Source: Sphingopyxis sp. YR583
Lineage (GTDB): Bacteria > Pseudomonadota > Alphaproteobacteria > Sphingomonadales > Sphingomonadaceae
Assembly: GCF_900108295.1 (NCBI RefSeq)
Contig: NZ_FNWK01000004.1
Coordinates: 186,001 to 250,000 of the forward strand
DNA: 64,000 nt
Direction of reading: 5' to 3'
Every line of letters begins with the position of its first letter. Position 1 is the first letter of the stretch. Shown piece by piece: positions 45,536-56,100 of the stretch. The translations under genes were made by a program, and so were the position numbers. Under the pieces are notes generated by a model, which saw only the letters and a list, made by a program, of their open reading frames with translations, had not been told where the DNA came from and ran no database searches.

Positions 45536-47638
45536 ATGGGTTCGAACATATTGCGCCGGTCATCGCCGCGCCGCAACGCGCGTGTCATGGCTTGGACTGC
45601 CGTCGCCATCTGCGCGGTCATGCTGCCCGGCGGATCACCGACTGCTTCGGCCAAGCCCGCTTCGCAGGTGGAAACTTCGGCGCTGGTGCCGCGCGACCTG
45701 CTCTTCCGCGCGCCGACCTATTCGGAACTGCAGATCAGCCCCGACGGAAAGCAACTCGCCTTTCTCCACCCGTTGAACGGCGTCCTCAATATATGGGTCG
45801 CGCCGATCGACGATCCGGCTTCGGCAAAATCCGTCACCCGTTTTGACAACCGTCCGCCCGACGCGTTCCAGTGGAGTGCCGACGGGCGTTTCATCCTGAT
45901 CCAGAAGGACGTCGGGGGCGAGGAGCATAACCAACTCTGGATCGCCGATCCCGCGAAGCAGACGGTCATCAACGCGACGAACGATCCCGCGGTGCTGACG
46001 AAGATCGTAAAGGTGTCGAAAAAGCGTCCGGGCGAGATCCTCGTCGGCATGAACATCCGCGACCGGCGCTACCGCGATATCTATCGCATCGACCTAGCCA
46101 CCGGGCAGCGGACCGAAGTGTTCCGCAACGCGCCGAATTATATCGACGTCGTCGCCGATCCCGATTTCAACATTCGCATGGGCGTTCGCGGCAATGCCGA
46201 CGGATCGTCGACCTATTTCCGGCTCGACCCGACCGGCCCGAGCGAGTTCATGACGATCCCGCTGGCCTCGCTTCGCAATTCGAAGATCTTCGGGCTCGAC
46301 GCGAAGGGGCAACTCGCGATGCTCGACAGCCGCGACGGGGACAAGGCGAACCTCGTCTCGGTCGATCTGGCGACGGGCAAAAAGACGCTGCTCGCGGCCG
46401 CCATGCGCGCCGATATCGTCGAGCCTCTGCTCGATGAGGAAAGTGGTGCGCTGCTCGCGACGCGCGAAGACCCGCTGGTGAGCGAGTGGACGGTGCGTTC
46501 GGACACGGCACGCGCCGAGTTCGCGGCGCTCGAGGCAGCGGTCGCCGGCCCGTTCAGGATCGCCGGGCAAACCCCCGACAATGCGCGCTGGCTGCTGCTT
46601 GAAACGGTGCCGAACCGGCCCGACCGCTATAGCTGGTGGAACCGCAAGGACCGGACGCTGACGCCCTTGCTGTCGACGCGGCCCGATCTGGAGACGCGCG
46701 CGTTGGGGCGGCGCCTGCCGGTCACGATCGCCGCGCGCGACGGTCTCAGCCTGCCGAGCTATCTGACGCTGCCGCCCGGCGCGAAGCTCGGTGCGAACGG
46801 AATGCCGGTGAAGCCGGTGCCGCTGGTGCTGCTCGTCCATGGCGGGCCGTGGCTGCGCGACGATCTGGCCTTCGATCCGCAGCACGCCTGGCTCGCCGAC
46901 CGCGGCTATGCCGTGCTGTCGGTGAACTTTCGTGCATCGGGCGGGTTCGGTAGCGATTTCATGTCGAAGGGCGACCGGAAATGGTCCGAAACGATGCACG
47001 ACGATCTGCTCGACGGAGTGCAGTGGGCGATCGACAAGGGCGTGACGACAAAGGATCGCGTCGCAGTAATGGGGCTCTCTTACGGGGGCTATTCGACGCT
47101 CGTGTCGCTGAGCTTTACCCCCGACACCTTCCAGTGCGGCGTCGATCTGGCGGGGCCGAGCAATCTGGTAAAGCAGGTCGCTTTGATGCCCGACTGGTGG
47201 ACCTGGCAGCGCCCGCAGTTCGTCAACCGCGTCGGCGACCCCTCAACGAAGGAGGGCGCCGCCGACCTGATGCGGCGTTCGCCGATCGCGCGCGTCGATG
47301 CGATCACAAAGCCGCTGCTCGTCACCAATGGGGCGAACGATCCGCGCATCTTTCCCGACCAGTCGCAGGAAATTGTCGATGCGATGAAGGCGCGCGGCAA
47401 GCCGGTGACCTATGCCTTCTATCCCGACGAGGGGCATGTTTATGCGAAGGACGCGACGAACATTTCCTTCGCCGCGATTGCCGAGCATTTCCTGTCTAAA
47501 TGCCTCGATGGGCCAGCCGAGCCCTATGGCGACGACCTTGCCGGATCACGGGTCGAGCTGAAGGCTGGCGCGGCGTTCGTCCCGGGGCTGGAGCAGGCGT
47601 TCAAGGCGACCGGTGGCGGAGCGGTGGCGGGCAAATAG
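45536..47638 (+). CDS. Exported S9 family prolyl-oligopeptidase-like peptidase
   Basis: A 700-residue S9 peptidase of the acylaminoacyl-/dipeptidyl-peptidase branch. An N-terminal signal (hydrophobic residues about 17-40) directs export. Residues about 50-390 form a seven-bladed beta propeller (repeats such as LQISPDGKQLAFL, FQWSADGRFILIQ), and 430-680 the alpha/beta hydrolase domain with nucleophile GLSYGGYST (Ser515), Asp in NGANDPRIF and His in DEGHVY. It likely removes residues or short peptides in the periplasm. Its promoter region is shared with the divergent LysR 1. Confidence 0.92.
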   Translation: MGSNILRRSSPRRNARVMAWTAVAICAVMLPGGSPTASAKPASQVETSALVPRDLLFRAPTYSELQISPDGKQLAFLHPLNGVLNIWVAPIDDPASAKSVTRFDNRPPDAFQWSADGRFILIQKDVGGEEHNQLWIADPAKQTVINATNDPAVLTKIVKVSKKRPGEILVGMNIRDRRYRDIYRIDLATGQRTEVFRNAPNYIDVVADPDFNIRMGVRGNADGSSTYFRLDPTGPSEFMTIPLASLRNSKIFGLDAKGQLAMLDSRDGDKANLVSVDLATGKKTLLAAAMRADIVEPLLDEESGALLATREDPLVSEWTVRSDTARAEFAALEAAVAGPFRIAGQTPDNARWLLLETVPNRPDRYSWWNRKDRTLTPLLSTRPDLETRALGRRLPVTIAARDGLSLPSYLTLPPGAKLGANGMPVKPVPLVLLVHGGPWLRDDLAFDPQHAWLADRGYAVLSVNFRASGGFGSDFMSKGDRKWSETMHDDLLDGVQWAIDKGVTTKDRVAVMGLSYGGYSTLVSLSFTPDTFQCGVDLAGPSNLVKQVALMPDWWTWQRPQFVNRVGDPSTKEGAADLMRRSPIARVDAITKPLLVTNGANDPRIFPDQSQEIVDAMKARGKPVTYAFYPDEGHVYAKDATNISFAAIAEHFLSKCLDGPAEPYGDDLAGSRVELKAGAAFVPGLEQAFKATGGGAVAGK

Positions 47639-47653
47639 CCCCGCCGCATCGCG

Positions 47654-50095
47654 CTAGCGCGCCGGGGGACTGTATTCGAGGGTCACGCTGGACTTCGCGG
47701 TCCTGCGGATCTCATCCGGGACGAGCGTGATCTTCTTGAGTTCGTTCGTCTCGTGCATCAGCGTCTGGTCGGCCAGGTTCGGATTTCCTTGGCCCTTCGG
47801 ATCGATGAACAGATTCTGCCCGCCCGCGTCGATCACCGAATAGAGCGCCCGCCGGTCGCGGGCGATTTCCATCAGCCCGACCCAGCTTTCGCCGCCATTG
47901 TGCGGCGCCATCTTCGGGCCGAGGCGAAGCACCGCCGACAGCCGGCGCTCGGGGGCATCCTCGGCCATCTGCGGGCGGTCCGGCGTTTCGAGCGAGGCGT
48001 CGAAATATTTCCAGAAGATCGGCTGCTTCCACTCGGCCATATCCTTGCCGGGAAAGCGCGTCTTGACCTCAGCCAGCGTCGCCTTGATCGTGTCGATCAT
48101 CACCGCGGTGCGGTCGCGGCCACCGAAATAATCGACCGCCAGCGGCGCGCCCGCGGCATCGCCCTGAAAGGCGCGGAGCAGCAAGCTCGACTGATAGGTC
48201 AGATATCGGTCGGCATCGATCTTCTTCCACCAGTCACCCATATCGTCGCCAAAGACGATCTGCGGCGCGACCTGCAACCAGGTGCGATAGAGGGTGAGGC
48301 CGGGATTGTCGTAGCGCTGGTCGCCATCGCGGTCCTGATACAGGCCGTTGAAGCCCAGCATATATTCGCCGGCGCGCTTGACCTCGCCATCGTCGCTCGC
48401 CTCGATCGCCTTGCGAATATAGGGCGCGAAAAAGTCGGGCGCGGCCTGATTGCGGTCGACTGCGCCCAGCGCGTTGAAGATCTTGCCGTTGAACTCGCGC
48501 ATGTCGAGAAGGGTCAGCGATTGGCCGTCTTTCGCGAGCCGGTCGCCGAGCCAGGTGCGGAAGGTCGCGCCGATGCGGGCGTTGTCGCCTTCCTGCGACC
48601 AGCCCGTCGCCTTGCTGTTCCACGACATGAAATATTGCTGCCGCGGATTGATCATCTGCGGCTTTTCGGCGGGGGTCAGAAAGCCGGTCCACTCATATTC
48701 GCCGGTCCCCGGCGTCGGCAGGCGCGGGTCGACCCCGGCGGCCTTTTTCGGCAACGCCCCTGCTTCGAAATAGGCGATCGTGCCGTCCTCGCCGCCATAG
48801 CAGGCGCCGAGATTCCAGCCGAGCCGGTCGACGCCCTTTTCCTTGAACTCGGTCAGGCTCTTCGCGCGGCCCATCTCGGCGAAGGCGATCCATGTGTCGA
48901 GTTCGCGCCCGTGGACGCCCATCTGCTGCGAGTAAGCGGTGCCGTTTTCGACGTCCCAGGCAATCACTGGGCCGTGGATCGTCCACGCGACATCGTGAGT
49001 GACGGGCGCGGCATCCTTGACCCGGAAGGTCTCGGTGCGATGCTCCATCTTCTTCCACGCGCCCTTGTACCAATATTCGTAGCGGTTTTTCGGATTGAGC
49101 TTTTCGGCGAAGGTCGTGCCGGCTTCGCTGCTGCCCGACACGAGCAGCCAGCCGTGCTGCGCGCCGCGCCCCATCGTCGGGACGCCCCAGCCGGTCGACC
49201 CGAAGCCCGCATTGTCGAAGCCGCCGCCCTGCAGGTGGATTTCGGGGCCGTCGGCTGTTGCTTCCAGCATCAGGACATTGCCGCTGGCCGACTTCTGCGG
49301 CCCGATCACCAGACAGCGGCTCGCGCCCTTGGCCGGAAGCGGCGGCGCGGTCTGTTCGGCGGCGGAGGCGACATCGCGGCTTTTGGGAAGCTGGGTGGCG
49401 GACTGGACGGGCACGGGAACCGGGCGCGCGGGTGCGCGGTCGTCGCCCGCCGGGATCGTCGTCGGGGAATCGGGGTCGGAAATCGGCACGACGTCGTTGA
49501 AGATCTGCCACGCTTTCGCCGCGCCATAACGGTCGGTCATGGCCTTCAGAAATTCGAGATTGCGGATTTCATAGGTGTCGCGGCCCAGCGGCGCAGCGGT
49601 GATAAGCGCCAGATATTCGGTAAGCGTCCAGCGGGTCGGCTTGATCCCCCAGCGGATGAATTCTAGCGGGGTCAGATTTTCGGGATCGGCGTTGACCTCG
49701 TCGATGCGCTTGTTGATGCCGTCGACCATGCCGCGGATCATCTTCCGATGCTCGGGCGCAAGCGCACGATAGCGCGTCATCAATTCGGTATCGGACAACT
49801 TGCGGCCACGCATCATCTTGTCGGTGTCGAGCGCCGAGGCGCCCACCAGCTCGGCGCGGCGGCCTTGCGTGTTGTGGCGGGCGAGTTCCATCGCGGCGAG
49901 GCGGTCGTGCGCGATCGCATAGCCCGCGCCGAACATCACCGCGTCCGACGTTTCGCCTTCGACATGCGGGACGCCGAAGCTGTCGCGATAGATGGTGACC
50001 TTTTCGGCCGCACTCCCCTGCGCGAGCGCGGCGGGCGCGGCCGAGGCCAGAAATGCGGCGGAACTCCAGAACAGGGCGGCAGTCGAACGGCGCAT
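47654..50095 (-). CDS. Penicillin acylase family Ntn hydrolase, exported
   Basis: An 813-residue member of the penicillin acylase (peptidase S45) family, which includes beta-lactam, aculeacin and acyl-homoserine-lactone acylases. It has a signal peptide (to about residue 25, APAALAQG). These enzymes self-cleave before a Ser that becomes the nucleophile of the beta chain; here the candidate is Ser259 in PAKGASRCLVIGPQK, followed by Arg where most members have Asn. The alpha-chain part is 26-258 and the beta chain 259-813. It hydrolyses an amide bond in the periplasm, but the acyl group is unknown. It is last in the TonB receptor-AbgT-M20-acylase set. Confidence 0.88.
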   Translation of the reverse strand: MRRSTAALFWSSAAFLASAAPAALAQGSAAEKVTIYRDSFGVPHVEGETSDAVMFGAGYAIAHDRLAAMELARHNTQGRRAELVGASALDTDKMMRGRKLSDTELMTRYRALAPEHRKMIRGMVDGINKRIDEVNADPENLTPLEFIRWGIKPTRWTLTEYLALITAAPLGRDTYEIRNLEFLKAMTDRYGAAKAWQIFNDVVPISDPDSPTTIPAGDDRAPARPVPVPVQSATQLPKSRDVASAAEQTAPPLPAKGASRCLVIGPQKSASGNVLMLEATADGPEIHLQGGGFDNAGFGSTGWGVPTMGRGAQHGWLLVSGSSEAGTTFAEKLNPKNRYEYWYKGAWKKMEHRTETFRVKDAAPVTHDVAWTIHGPVIAWDVENGTAYSQQMGVHGRELDTWIAFAEMGRAKSLTEFKEKGVDRLGWNLGACYGGEDGTIAYFEAGALPKKAAGVDPRLPTPGTGEYEWTGFLTPAEKPQMINPRQQYFMSWNSKATGWSQEGDNARIGATFRTWLGDRLAKDGQSLTLLDMREFNGKIFNALGAVDRNQAAPDFFAPYIRKAIEASDDGEVKRAGEYMLGFNGLYQDRDGDQRYDNPGLTLYRTWLQVAPQIVFGDDMGDWWKKIDADRYLTYQSSLLLRAFQGDAAGAPLAVDYFGGRDRTAVMIDTIKATLAEVKTRFPGKDMAEWKQPIFWKYFDASLETPDRPQMAEDAPERRLSAVLRLGPKMAPHNGGESWVGLMEIARDRRALYSVIDAGGQNLFIDPKGQGNPNLADQTLMHETNELKKITLVPDEIRRTAKSSVTLEYSPPAR

Positions 50096-50117
50096 GAAAA
50101 ACGTCTCCCCGGTGGGT

Positions 50118-51314
50118 CTATTTCGGTAGGAATGCCTCGGCCAATGCGACCCACAGCGCCGCTCCCGTCGGCGAAATGCTGTCGTCATAGGCATAGCGCG
50201 AATTGTGGAGCATCACCGCCCCTGGGCCCTCGTCGCCATTGCCGAGCAGCAGGAAGCAGCCGGGAACGACGTCGAGATAGCGGGCGAAATCCTCGCCCCC
50301 CATGCCGGGCACGTCCAGGTCGACGAAGCGGTCGGCGCCGACGACGCCGATCGCGATGTCGCGAACGCGGGCGTAGAGATCGGCGGGATTATGCAGGGCA
50401 GGGTAGCCGCGCTCGTAATGGAGTTCGGCGGTCGCACCGAAGGATGCGGCGACACCCGTCACGATCTCGCGCAGCCGTCGTTCGGTCGCATCCTGGCTCG
50501 CCTTCGAGAGCGTGCGGACAGTGCCGCCCATGCGCGCCTCATCGGCGATGATGTTGAACGCGGTGCCGGCCTCGACCTTGCAGATCGACACGACGACGGC
50601 GTCCATCGGGTCGGCATTGCGCGCGACGATGCTCTGCACCGCGACGGTGATATGCGCCGCGACCAGCACGGGATCGATGGTGAGGTGCGGTCGCGCGGCG
50701 TGGCCGCCTTTGCCCGTGACGACGATCTCGAACTTGTCGGCGGCGGCATAGAGCGCCCCGGCGCGCCCGGCGAGCTTGCCCGCGGCGATGCCGGGGCGGT
50801 TGTGGATGCCGAAGATCGCCTCCATCGGGAAACGCTCAAACAATCCGTCGCGGATCATCGCGCTGGCGCCGCCATCGGGGTCGCCGCCGGGGCCCTGATA
50901 GCCGAGCGATTCCTCGGCGGGCTGGAAGATCAGATGCACCGCGCCGTCGAAATTGCGCGTCGCGGCGAGTTGTTTCGCGGCGCCGAGGAGCATCGTCGTA
51001 TGACCGTCATGGCCGCAAGCGTGCATCACACCGGGCGTGCAGGATTTATGATCGGACTCGGTCAATTCGGTCATCGGCAGCGCGTCGATGTCGGCGCGGA
51101 TGCCGATTGCGCGATCCGACTGGCCGGCACGGATCGTTGCGACGATGCCGGTGCCGCCGATCCCGGTCTGAACCGCGTCGACACCGAATTCGGCGAGCAG
51201 GTCGAGAATGAAGCGGCTGGTGCCCTGTTCGTGAAAGCCGAGCTCGGGATGGCGGTGGATATGCCGGCGCCAGGCGGTCATGTCGGCTTCGAGTGATGTC
51301 AGGTCAACGGACAT
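50118..51314 (-). CDS. M20 family amidohydrolase (hippurate-hydrolase-like)
   Basis: A 398-residue M20D metallopeptidase/amidohydrolase, the group with hippurate hydrolase, N-acetyl-diaminopimelate deacetylase and the AbgA/AbgB subunits for p-aminobenzoyl-glutamate. It has MHACGHDGHTTMLLGA near 97-112 (metal ligands), FQPAEES near 129-135 (catalytic Glu) and the dimerisation domain around 185-300. No signal peptide, so it acts in the cytoplasm on a substrate presumably imported by the adjacent AbgT transporter (114-nt gap upstream). It starts about 20 nt before the acylase gene. Confidence 0.9.
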   Translation of the reverse strand: MSVDLTSLEADMTAWRRHIHRHPELGFHEQGTSRFILDLLAEFGVDAVQTGIGGTGIVATIRAGQSDRAIGIRADIDALPMTELTESDHKSCTPGVMHACGHDGHTTMLLGAAKQLAATRNFDGAVHLIFQPAEESLGYQGPGGDPDGGASAMIRDGLFERFPMEAIFGIHNRPGIAAGKLAGRAGALYAAADKFEIVVTGKGGHAARPHLTIDPVLVAAHITVAVQSIVARNADPMDAVVVSICKVEAGTAFNIIADEARMGGTVRTLSKASQDATERRLREIVTGVAASFGATAELHYERGYPALHNPADLYARVRDIAIGVVGADRFVDLDVPGMGGEDFARYLDVVPGCFLLLGNGDEGPGAVMLHNSRYAYDDSISPTGAALWVALAEAFLPK

Positions 51315-51428
51315 GGGGACGCACCTCCTGGCGCAACGGCGAGGTCAGGCTAGGGGTGCCGCGCCGCTTACCCCAATGCTTATTGGACATGCTTATATGT
51401 TCCGCTTCGATCGTCATGGCTGACTCTC

Positions 51429-53036
51429 TCAGGGTACGGCGTGTGCCGCCACCTGATAGAAGACCTGGGCGTGCGGGCCGAGAGGAAGGTCGAAGACGAC
51501 CCACGCAACGACCATCATGATCCCCGTCGCCATGAAGCAGAGCGCGTAGGGCAGCATCAGCGCGAGCAGCGACCCGACGCCCATCGATTTGTCCCACCGC
51601 TGGCAAAAGACTAGGACAAGCGGGAAATAGCTCATCAGCGGGGTCATGATATTGGTATAGCTGTCGCCCATGCGATAGGCGGCGGTCGTCATTTCGGGGC
51701 TGATACCGAGCAGCATGAACATCGGTACGACGACCGACGACAGGACGCTCCATTTTGCGGTCGACGATCCTATGAAAAGGTCCATCAACGACGATAGCAA
51801 CAGCACGCAGACGAGCAGCAGTGCTGGGGGCAGGTTCATGCCCTGCAATTTCTCGGCCCCGCCGATCGCGAGGATCGGTCCGATCCCCGACCAGTTGAAC
51901 ATCGCGACGAAATGCGCGGCAAAGAAAACGAAGACGAGGTAGGGAGCAATCGTCTTCACGCCCTCGCGCATCATCGCGATCACGTCGTTCGAATTTTTGA
52001 CCGTGCCAACGGCGCGCCCGAAGACGACGCCGGTCAGCAGGAATAGCAGGAATAGCGCGGCGATCATCGAGGCGTAGAGCGGTTGCAGGCGGATCGGGCC
52101 CTCGGCGTCTTGATCGATAAACGGCGTATAACCGGGCCACAGGCATAGCGCGGCGAACAGTGCGGTGACCAGCAGTGCGGCAATGCCGGCGTGGCGAAGC
52201 CCCCGACGCTCATCGCCGCTGAGCTCGCCTTTTTCCAGATCGGCGCGAAGCTCTTCGTCCACCTCTTCGTTCCAGGTTCCGAGGCGAGGTTCGACCACCT
52301 TGTCGGTGACGAACCAGATGATCGGTGTGAAAAAGACGACGATGCCGAGGATGAAATACCAGTTGCCGAGCGGGTTCATCGTCCAGCCCGGCTCGACGAT
52401 GCGCGCGGCTTCCTGCGTGAAGCCGAACAGTAGGACATCGAGCTGGCCGGGCATGATGTTGCCGGCATAGCCGCCCGACACGGCGGCGAGTGCCGCGGCA
52501 ATCCCCGCGAGCGGATGACGTCCGACTGATGCAAAGAGCACGGCCGCCATCGGGATCAGTACGACATAGGCGGCGTCGGCGGCGTGGTGCGACACCATGC
52601 CGACCACCGCGATGATTGGGGTCATATAGCGGCGCGGCGTATTGCGCAGCGAACCGCGGATCAGCGCAAAGAACAGTCCGGACCGCTCGGCGACCGCGGC
52701 ACCCATCATGATCGTCAGGATGATGCCGAGCGGGGTGAAGCTGGCATAGGTGCGCGGCATTTCGGTAAACAGCCGGGCGATATTATCGGCGGAGAACAGG
52801 CTCGACGCGCGATAGGTGAGGGTCCCGTTTATCAGTTCGGCGCCCGCAGGCGCCTCCTTGCCCGAATAGGGCAGCGACGCGCTCCACCCGAGTGCGGCGC
52901 CGATCGCCGACACGATCATCAATATGCCGATCAGGTAGAGGAAGATGATCGTAGGGTCGGGCAGCATATTGCCGACGCGCTCGACGACGCCAAGGAAACC
53001 TCTCTGACGCGCGGGACGCACGATGTCGGTACTCAT
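51429..53036 (-). CDS. AbgT family transporter
   Basis: A 535-residue inner-membrane protein of the AbgT family, whose E. coli namesake imports p-aminobenzoyl-glutamate; others export sulfonamides. Hydrophobic segments recur along the length, with the family stretches MLPDPTIIFLYLIGILMIVSA (near 24-44), PLGIILTIMMGAAVAERSG, and SGGYAGNIMPGQLDVLLFG. The ATG at 53036 has AGGAAGG upstream. Its place next to an M20 amidohydrolase repeats the abgA/B-abgT arrangement, so import of an N-acyl amino acid or dipeptide is a fair inference. Confidence 0.92.
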   Translation of the reverse strand: MSTDIVRPARQRGFLGVVERVGNMLPDPTIIFLYLIGILMIVSAIGAALGWSASLPYSGKEAPAGAELINGTLTYRASSLFSADNIARLFTEMPRTYASFTPLGIILTIMMGAAVAERSGLFFALIRGSLRNTPRRYMTPIIAVVGMVSHHAADAAYVVLIPMAAVLFASVGRHPLAGIAAALAAVSGGYAGNIMPGQLDVLLFGFTQEAARIVEPGWTMNPLGNWYFILGIVVFFTPIIWFVTDKVVEPRLGTWNEEVDEELRADLEKGELSGDERRGLRHAGIAALLVTALFAALCLWPGYTPFIDQDAEGPIRLQPLYASMIAALFLLFLLTGVVFGRAVGTVKNSNDVIAMMREGVKTIAPYLVFVFFAAHFVAMFNWSGIGPILAIGGAEKLQGMNLPPALLLVCVLLLSSLMDLFIGSSTAKWSVLSSVVVPMFMLLGISPEMTTAAYRMGDSYTNIMTPLMSYFPLVLVFCQRWDKSMGVGSLLALMLPYALCFMATGIMMVVAWVVFDLPLGPHAQVFYQVAAHAVP

Positions 53037-53136
53037 GATCGCGCCTTCCTGACCGGCCAAGGGGGATTCTCCTTCGAAAAAGACATGAGGCCCGCGCGCG
53101 CGAATGTCACGCGGGCCTCATTTGCCTGGATCAGGG

Positions 53137-56100
53137 TCAGAAGTTCACTTCGAGCCCGAACCGGATGACGGGGCCGAATTGATCGAAACCGCCCCCCGAC
53201 GGATCGATCACCTGAACCGACTCCATCACCGGCAGCTTTTCGTTGAAGAGATTGGTGACGCCGAACGAGAGTTTCGCTTCCTGTTTCCCGTTCATCGACA
53301 GCGTATAGGACGCCGAAATGTCGTTATAGAAACGCGACCCCGTGCGGTCGGGCGACAGCAGCTCGCGGCTGATCCCCGGCGAAATGTCGGTCAGCGCCTG
53401 GCTCGACTGATAGCGTCCCTGCCAGCCGAGCGTCAGCGGACCGTTGCTGTAGGTCAGCCCGACGACGCCCTTGTATTTGGGATAGCCGTAGAAGCCCTCG
53501 AGCACCGTGTAGAGGTCGGGCCGCGCCTGGAAGGTGAAGGTGCGGAGACGGTGCAGATAGGTGAAGGCGAGGTTGGCCGAGAGGCGGCCGGCGCCGAGCG
53601 GGCGGGCATAAAATAGCTGCGTATCAAGTCCCGAGGTCTGCAGCTTCGACGTGTTCACATAGGTGCTTCGACCGCCGATGATGCTGAAGAAGTTCGCTCC
53701 CGGTGTCGTGTCGCGGGTGATCAGCGCGCACAGGTCCGGATCGGGGCCACCCGCGCGGTCGACGCAATTTTCAGCGATCGCTTGCGGGCTGAGGAAGCTG
53801 ATCGCATCCTCGATCTTGATGTCGAACCAGTCAGCCGAAATCTGGAGGCCCGGCAAGAAATTCGGCGTCAGGACGAAGCCCGCAGTCCAGCTGTCCGAAA
53901 CCTCGGGACGAAGATCCTGGTTGCCCGACACGATGAACGGTACCCCGATCCCGCCGCTGACCGGGATGAAACCCGTCGGCCGGCCCAATGCGGCGCAGTT
54001 GTCGGCACGATTGGGATTCTGGCCGAGATTATTTTGCGAACAGGGGTCGTTGACGTTGGTCGTCTGACCCTCGCTCGGACGGAAGGCTTCAAAGATATTG
54101 GGGGCGCGAATGGCGCGGCTGAGCGTTGCGCGGAGGCGGAACCCGTCGACCGGTTCCCAGATCGCGCCGGCTTTCCACGACGTCGCTTTGCCAGCGTGAC
54201 TATAGTCTGCGTGGCGTACTGCGCCCTCGACCGACAGCAACTCGGCAAAGGGCATGCCGGTCAAAATGGGCACGCTCAATTCGCCGAAGAATTCGGTGAC
54301 ATGATAGCCGCCCGAATAATCTTGCGACGACGCCTGATTGGTTACGCCCGCCTTGATCAGTGGATCGGTGGTGCGGCCGTTGCGTTCCTTGCGATATTCG
54401 GCGCCGAGCGCGATGCCGATGGACCCGCCGCCCGGCATGGTCAGGAACTTGCTCGAATCGCCGGAGAGTGAAAAGCCGGCCGTGGTTTGCCGCACGAAGG
54501 CGCGGGATACCGTTGTTGTACTCACGAAGTCGCGCGCGTCCTGCGAGCTGGCGGTCGAGCCGAAGGGATTGAACGGCACGCAGGGACCGCTGCCGACGAT
54601 AGCGGGCCGGACATAACCGACCGGCTGCAGCGCGGGCACATCCATGCGGCAGCGTATCTGCCCCGAACCGGGATCGACCACGGCGTCGAGCGCGGCGCGA
54701 AGGTTCGGCAGCAGCATGCGATTGTAACCGGTGAACTTCGCCTTGGTACGGCCATAGGTGCCATAGATATCGTAGCGGAGATCGGAGAAGCCGGTTTCGA
54801 ACTCGCCTTTCAGGCCGCCGACGAAGGACAGGCTGTTGCGATCGACCTGGCTATAGCGCAATCCGACGTCGGTATAGAGGCGATCGAGTGACAGCGTCGT
54901 TGCACCGGCCGCGAGCAACTGCTGGCGGAAGGTTTCGTTGAGGAAGGCGTTCTGTGCGATGTTGATCGGCTGTGCGGCGCGGAGCACGGGCTGCCCCCGT
55001 CCATAGCTCGACGTATTGTTATAGTCGGCGCCGAAATAGGCCCGCACATTGTCGCTGAAGTCGAAATGGGTGCTGAGGTTGAGGTTGTAGCGCTCGATAT
55101 CCGGAACGATCGAAATCGAATCGTCGAAACGGAAGCAGGCCGGGCCGCAATTGTCGAACTTCCCGAACAGGCTGCCATCGGTGAAAAGTGGTGTCGGTGC
55201 GGGACGCGGCGTGCCGTCGTCGTTGAAGACGAACGCACCGAGGCCGCCGGTGTCGCCGCGGAGCCCCACGGCCCCGTATCCCGAATATTGGAAGGCTTCG
55301 CCGCCGGGCACGATGATATAGTCCGGAATTCCGTCGTTCGGACCGGTGTCGGCCGGGTTGATCATCGCGACATTGTTTCGCATGTCGGCCTGCCGCGGGG
55401 TGATCTCCTTCACCTTCGTGTAATCGGCTGCCAGGGTGATGTTGCCGCGGCCCCCGGCGAAATTCTTGCCCGCCACAATGCTGCCGCCATAAGTGAAACC
55501 TTCCGGCCCGCGGGCCGGCTGCGACCCGTTGAAGGACAGGCGAACACCGTCGAAATCGTCTTTGGTGATGATGTTCACCACGCCCGAGACAGCGTCAGAG
55601 CCATAGATGGCCGAGGCGCCGCCCGTAATGATCTCGATCCGCTCGATCAAATTGGGATTGATCGAATTGAGGTCGAGCGCCGCGCTGTCGGTGGCACCCG
55701 CGACACGGCGTTTGCCGTTTACGAGGGCCAGCGTTCGGTTCGACCCGAGGTTGCGAAGATCGACGACCGCGAGGCCGCCGCTATTCTCGCCGCGCGAGCC
55801 CGAGGCGCCGCTTTGCTGGCTCTGCTGCATGCTGCCCGAAAAGCCGATGGCGGGCTGCTGGGCGAGCGCGCGGCCAATGTCGAACTGCGCATTGTTGTTG
55901 TCGAGCGTTTCGGAACTGACGACGCCGACCGGGGTCGGAAGATCGAGGACGGGGCGACCGATGCGTGACCCCGTGACGACGATGTCGCTAGCCCCGTCTA
56001 GCGCTTGCTCCTCGGTCGGTGAGGCGGTGTCCTGCGCGTTCGCGGTGCCCGCAAGGCCCGCGCAAAGTGCGATCGCGATAAGCGATGTGGAAATTTTGAA

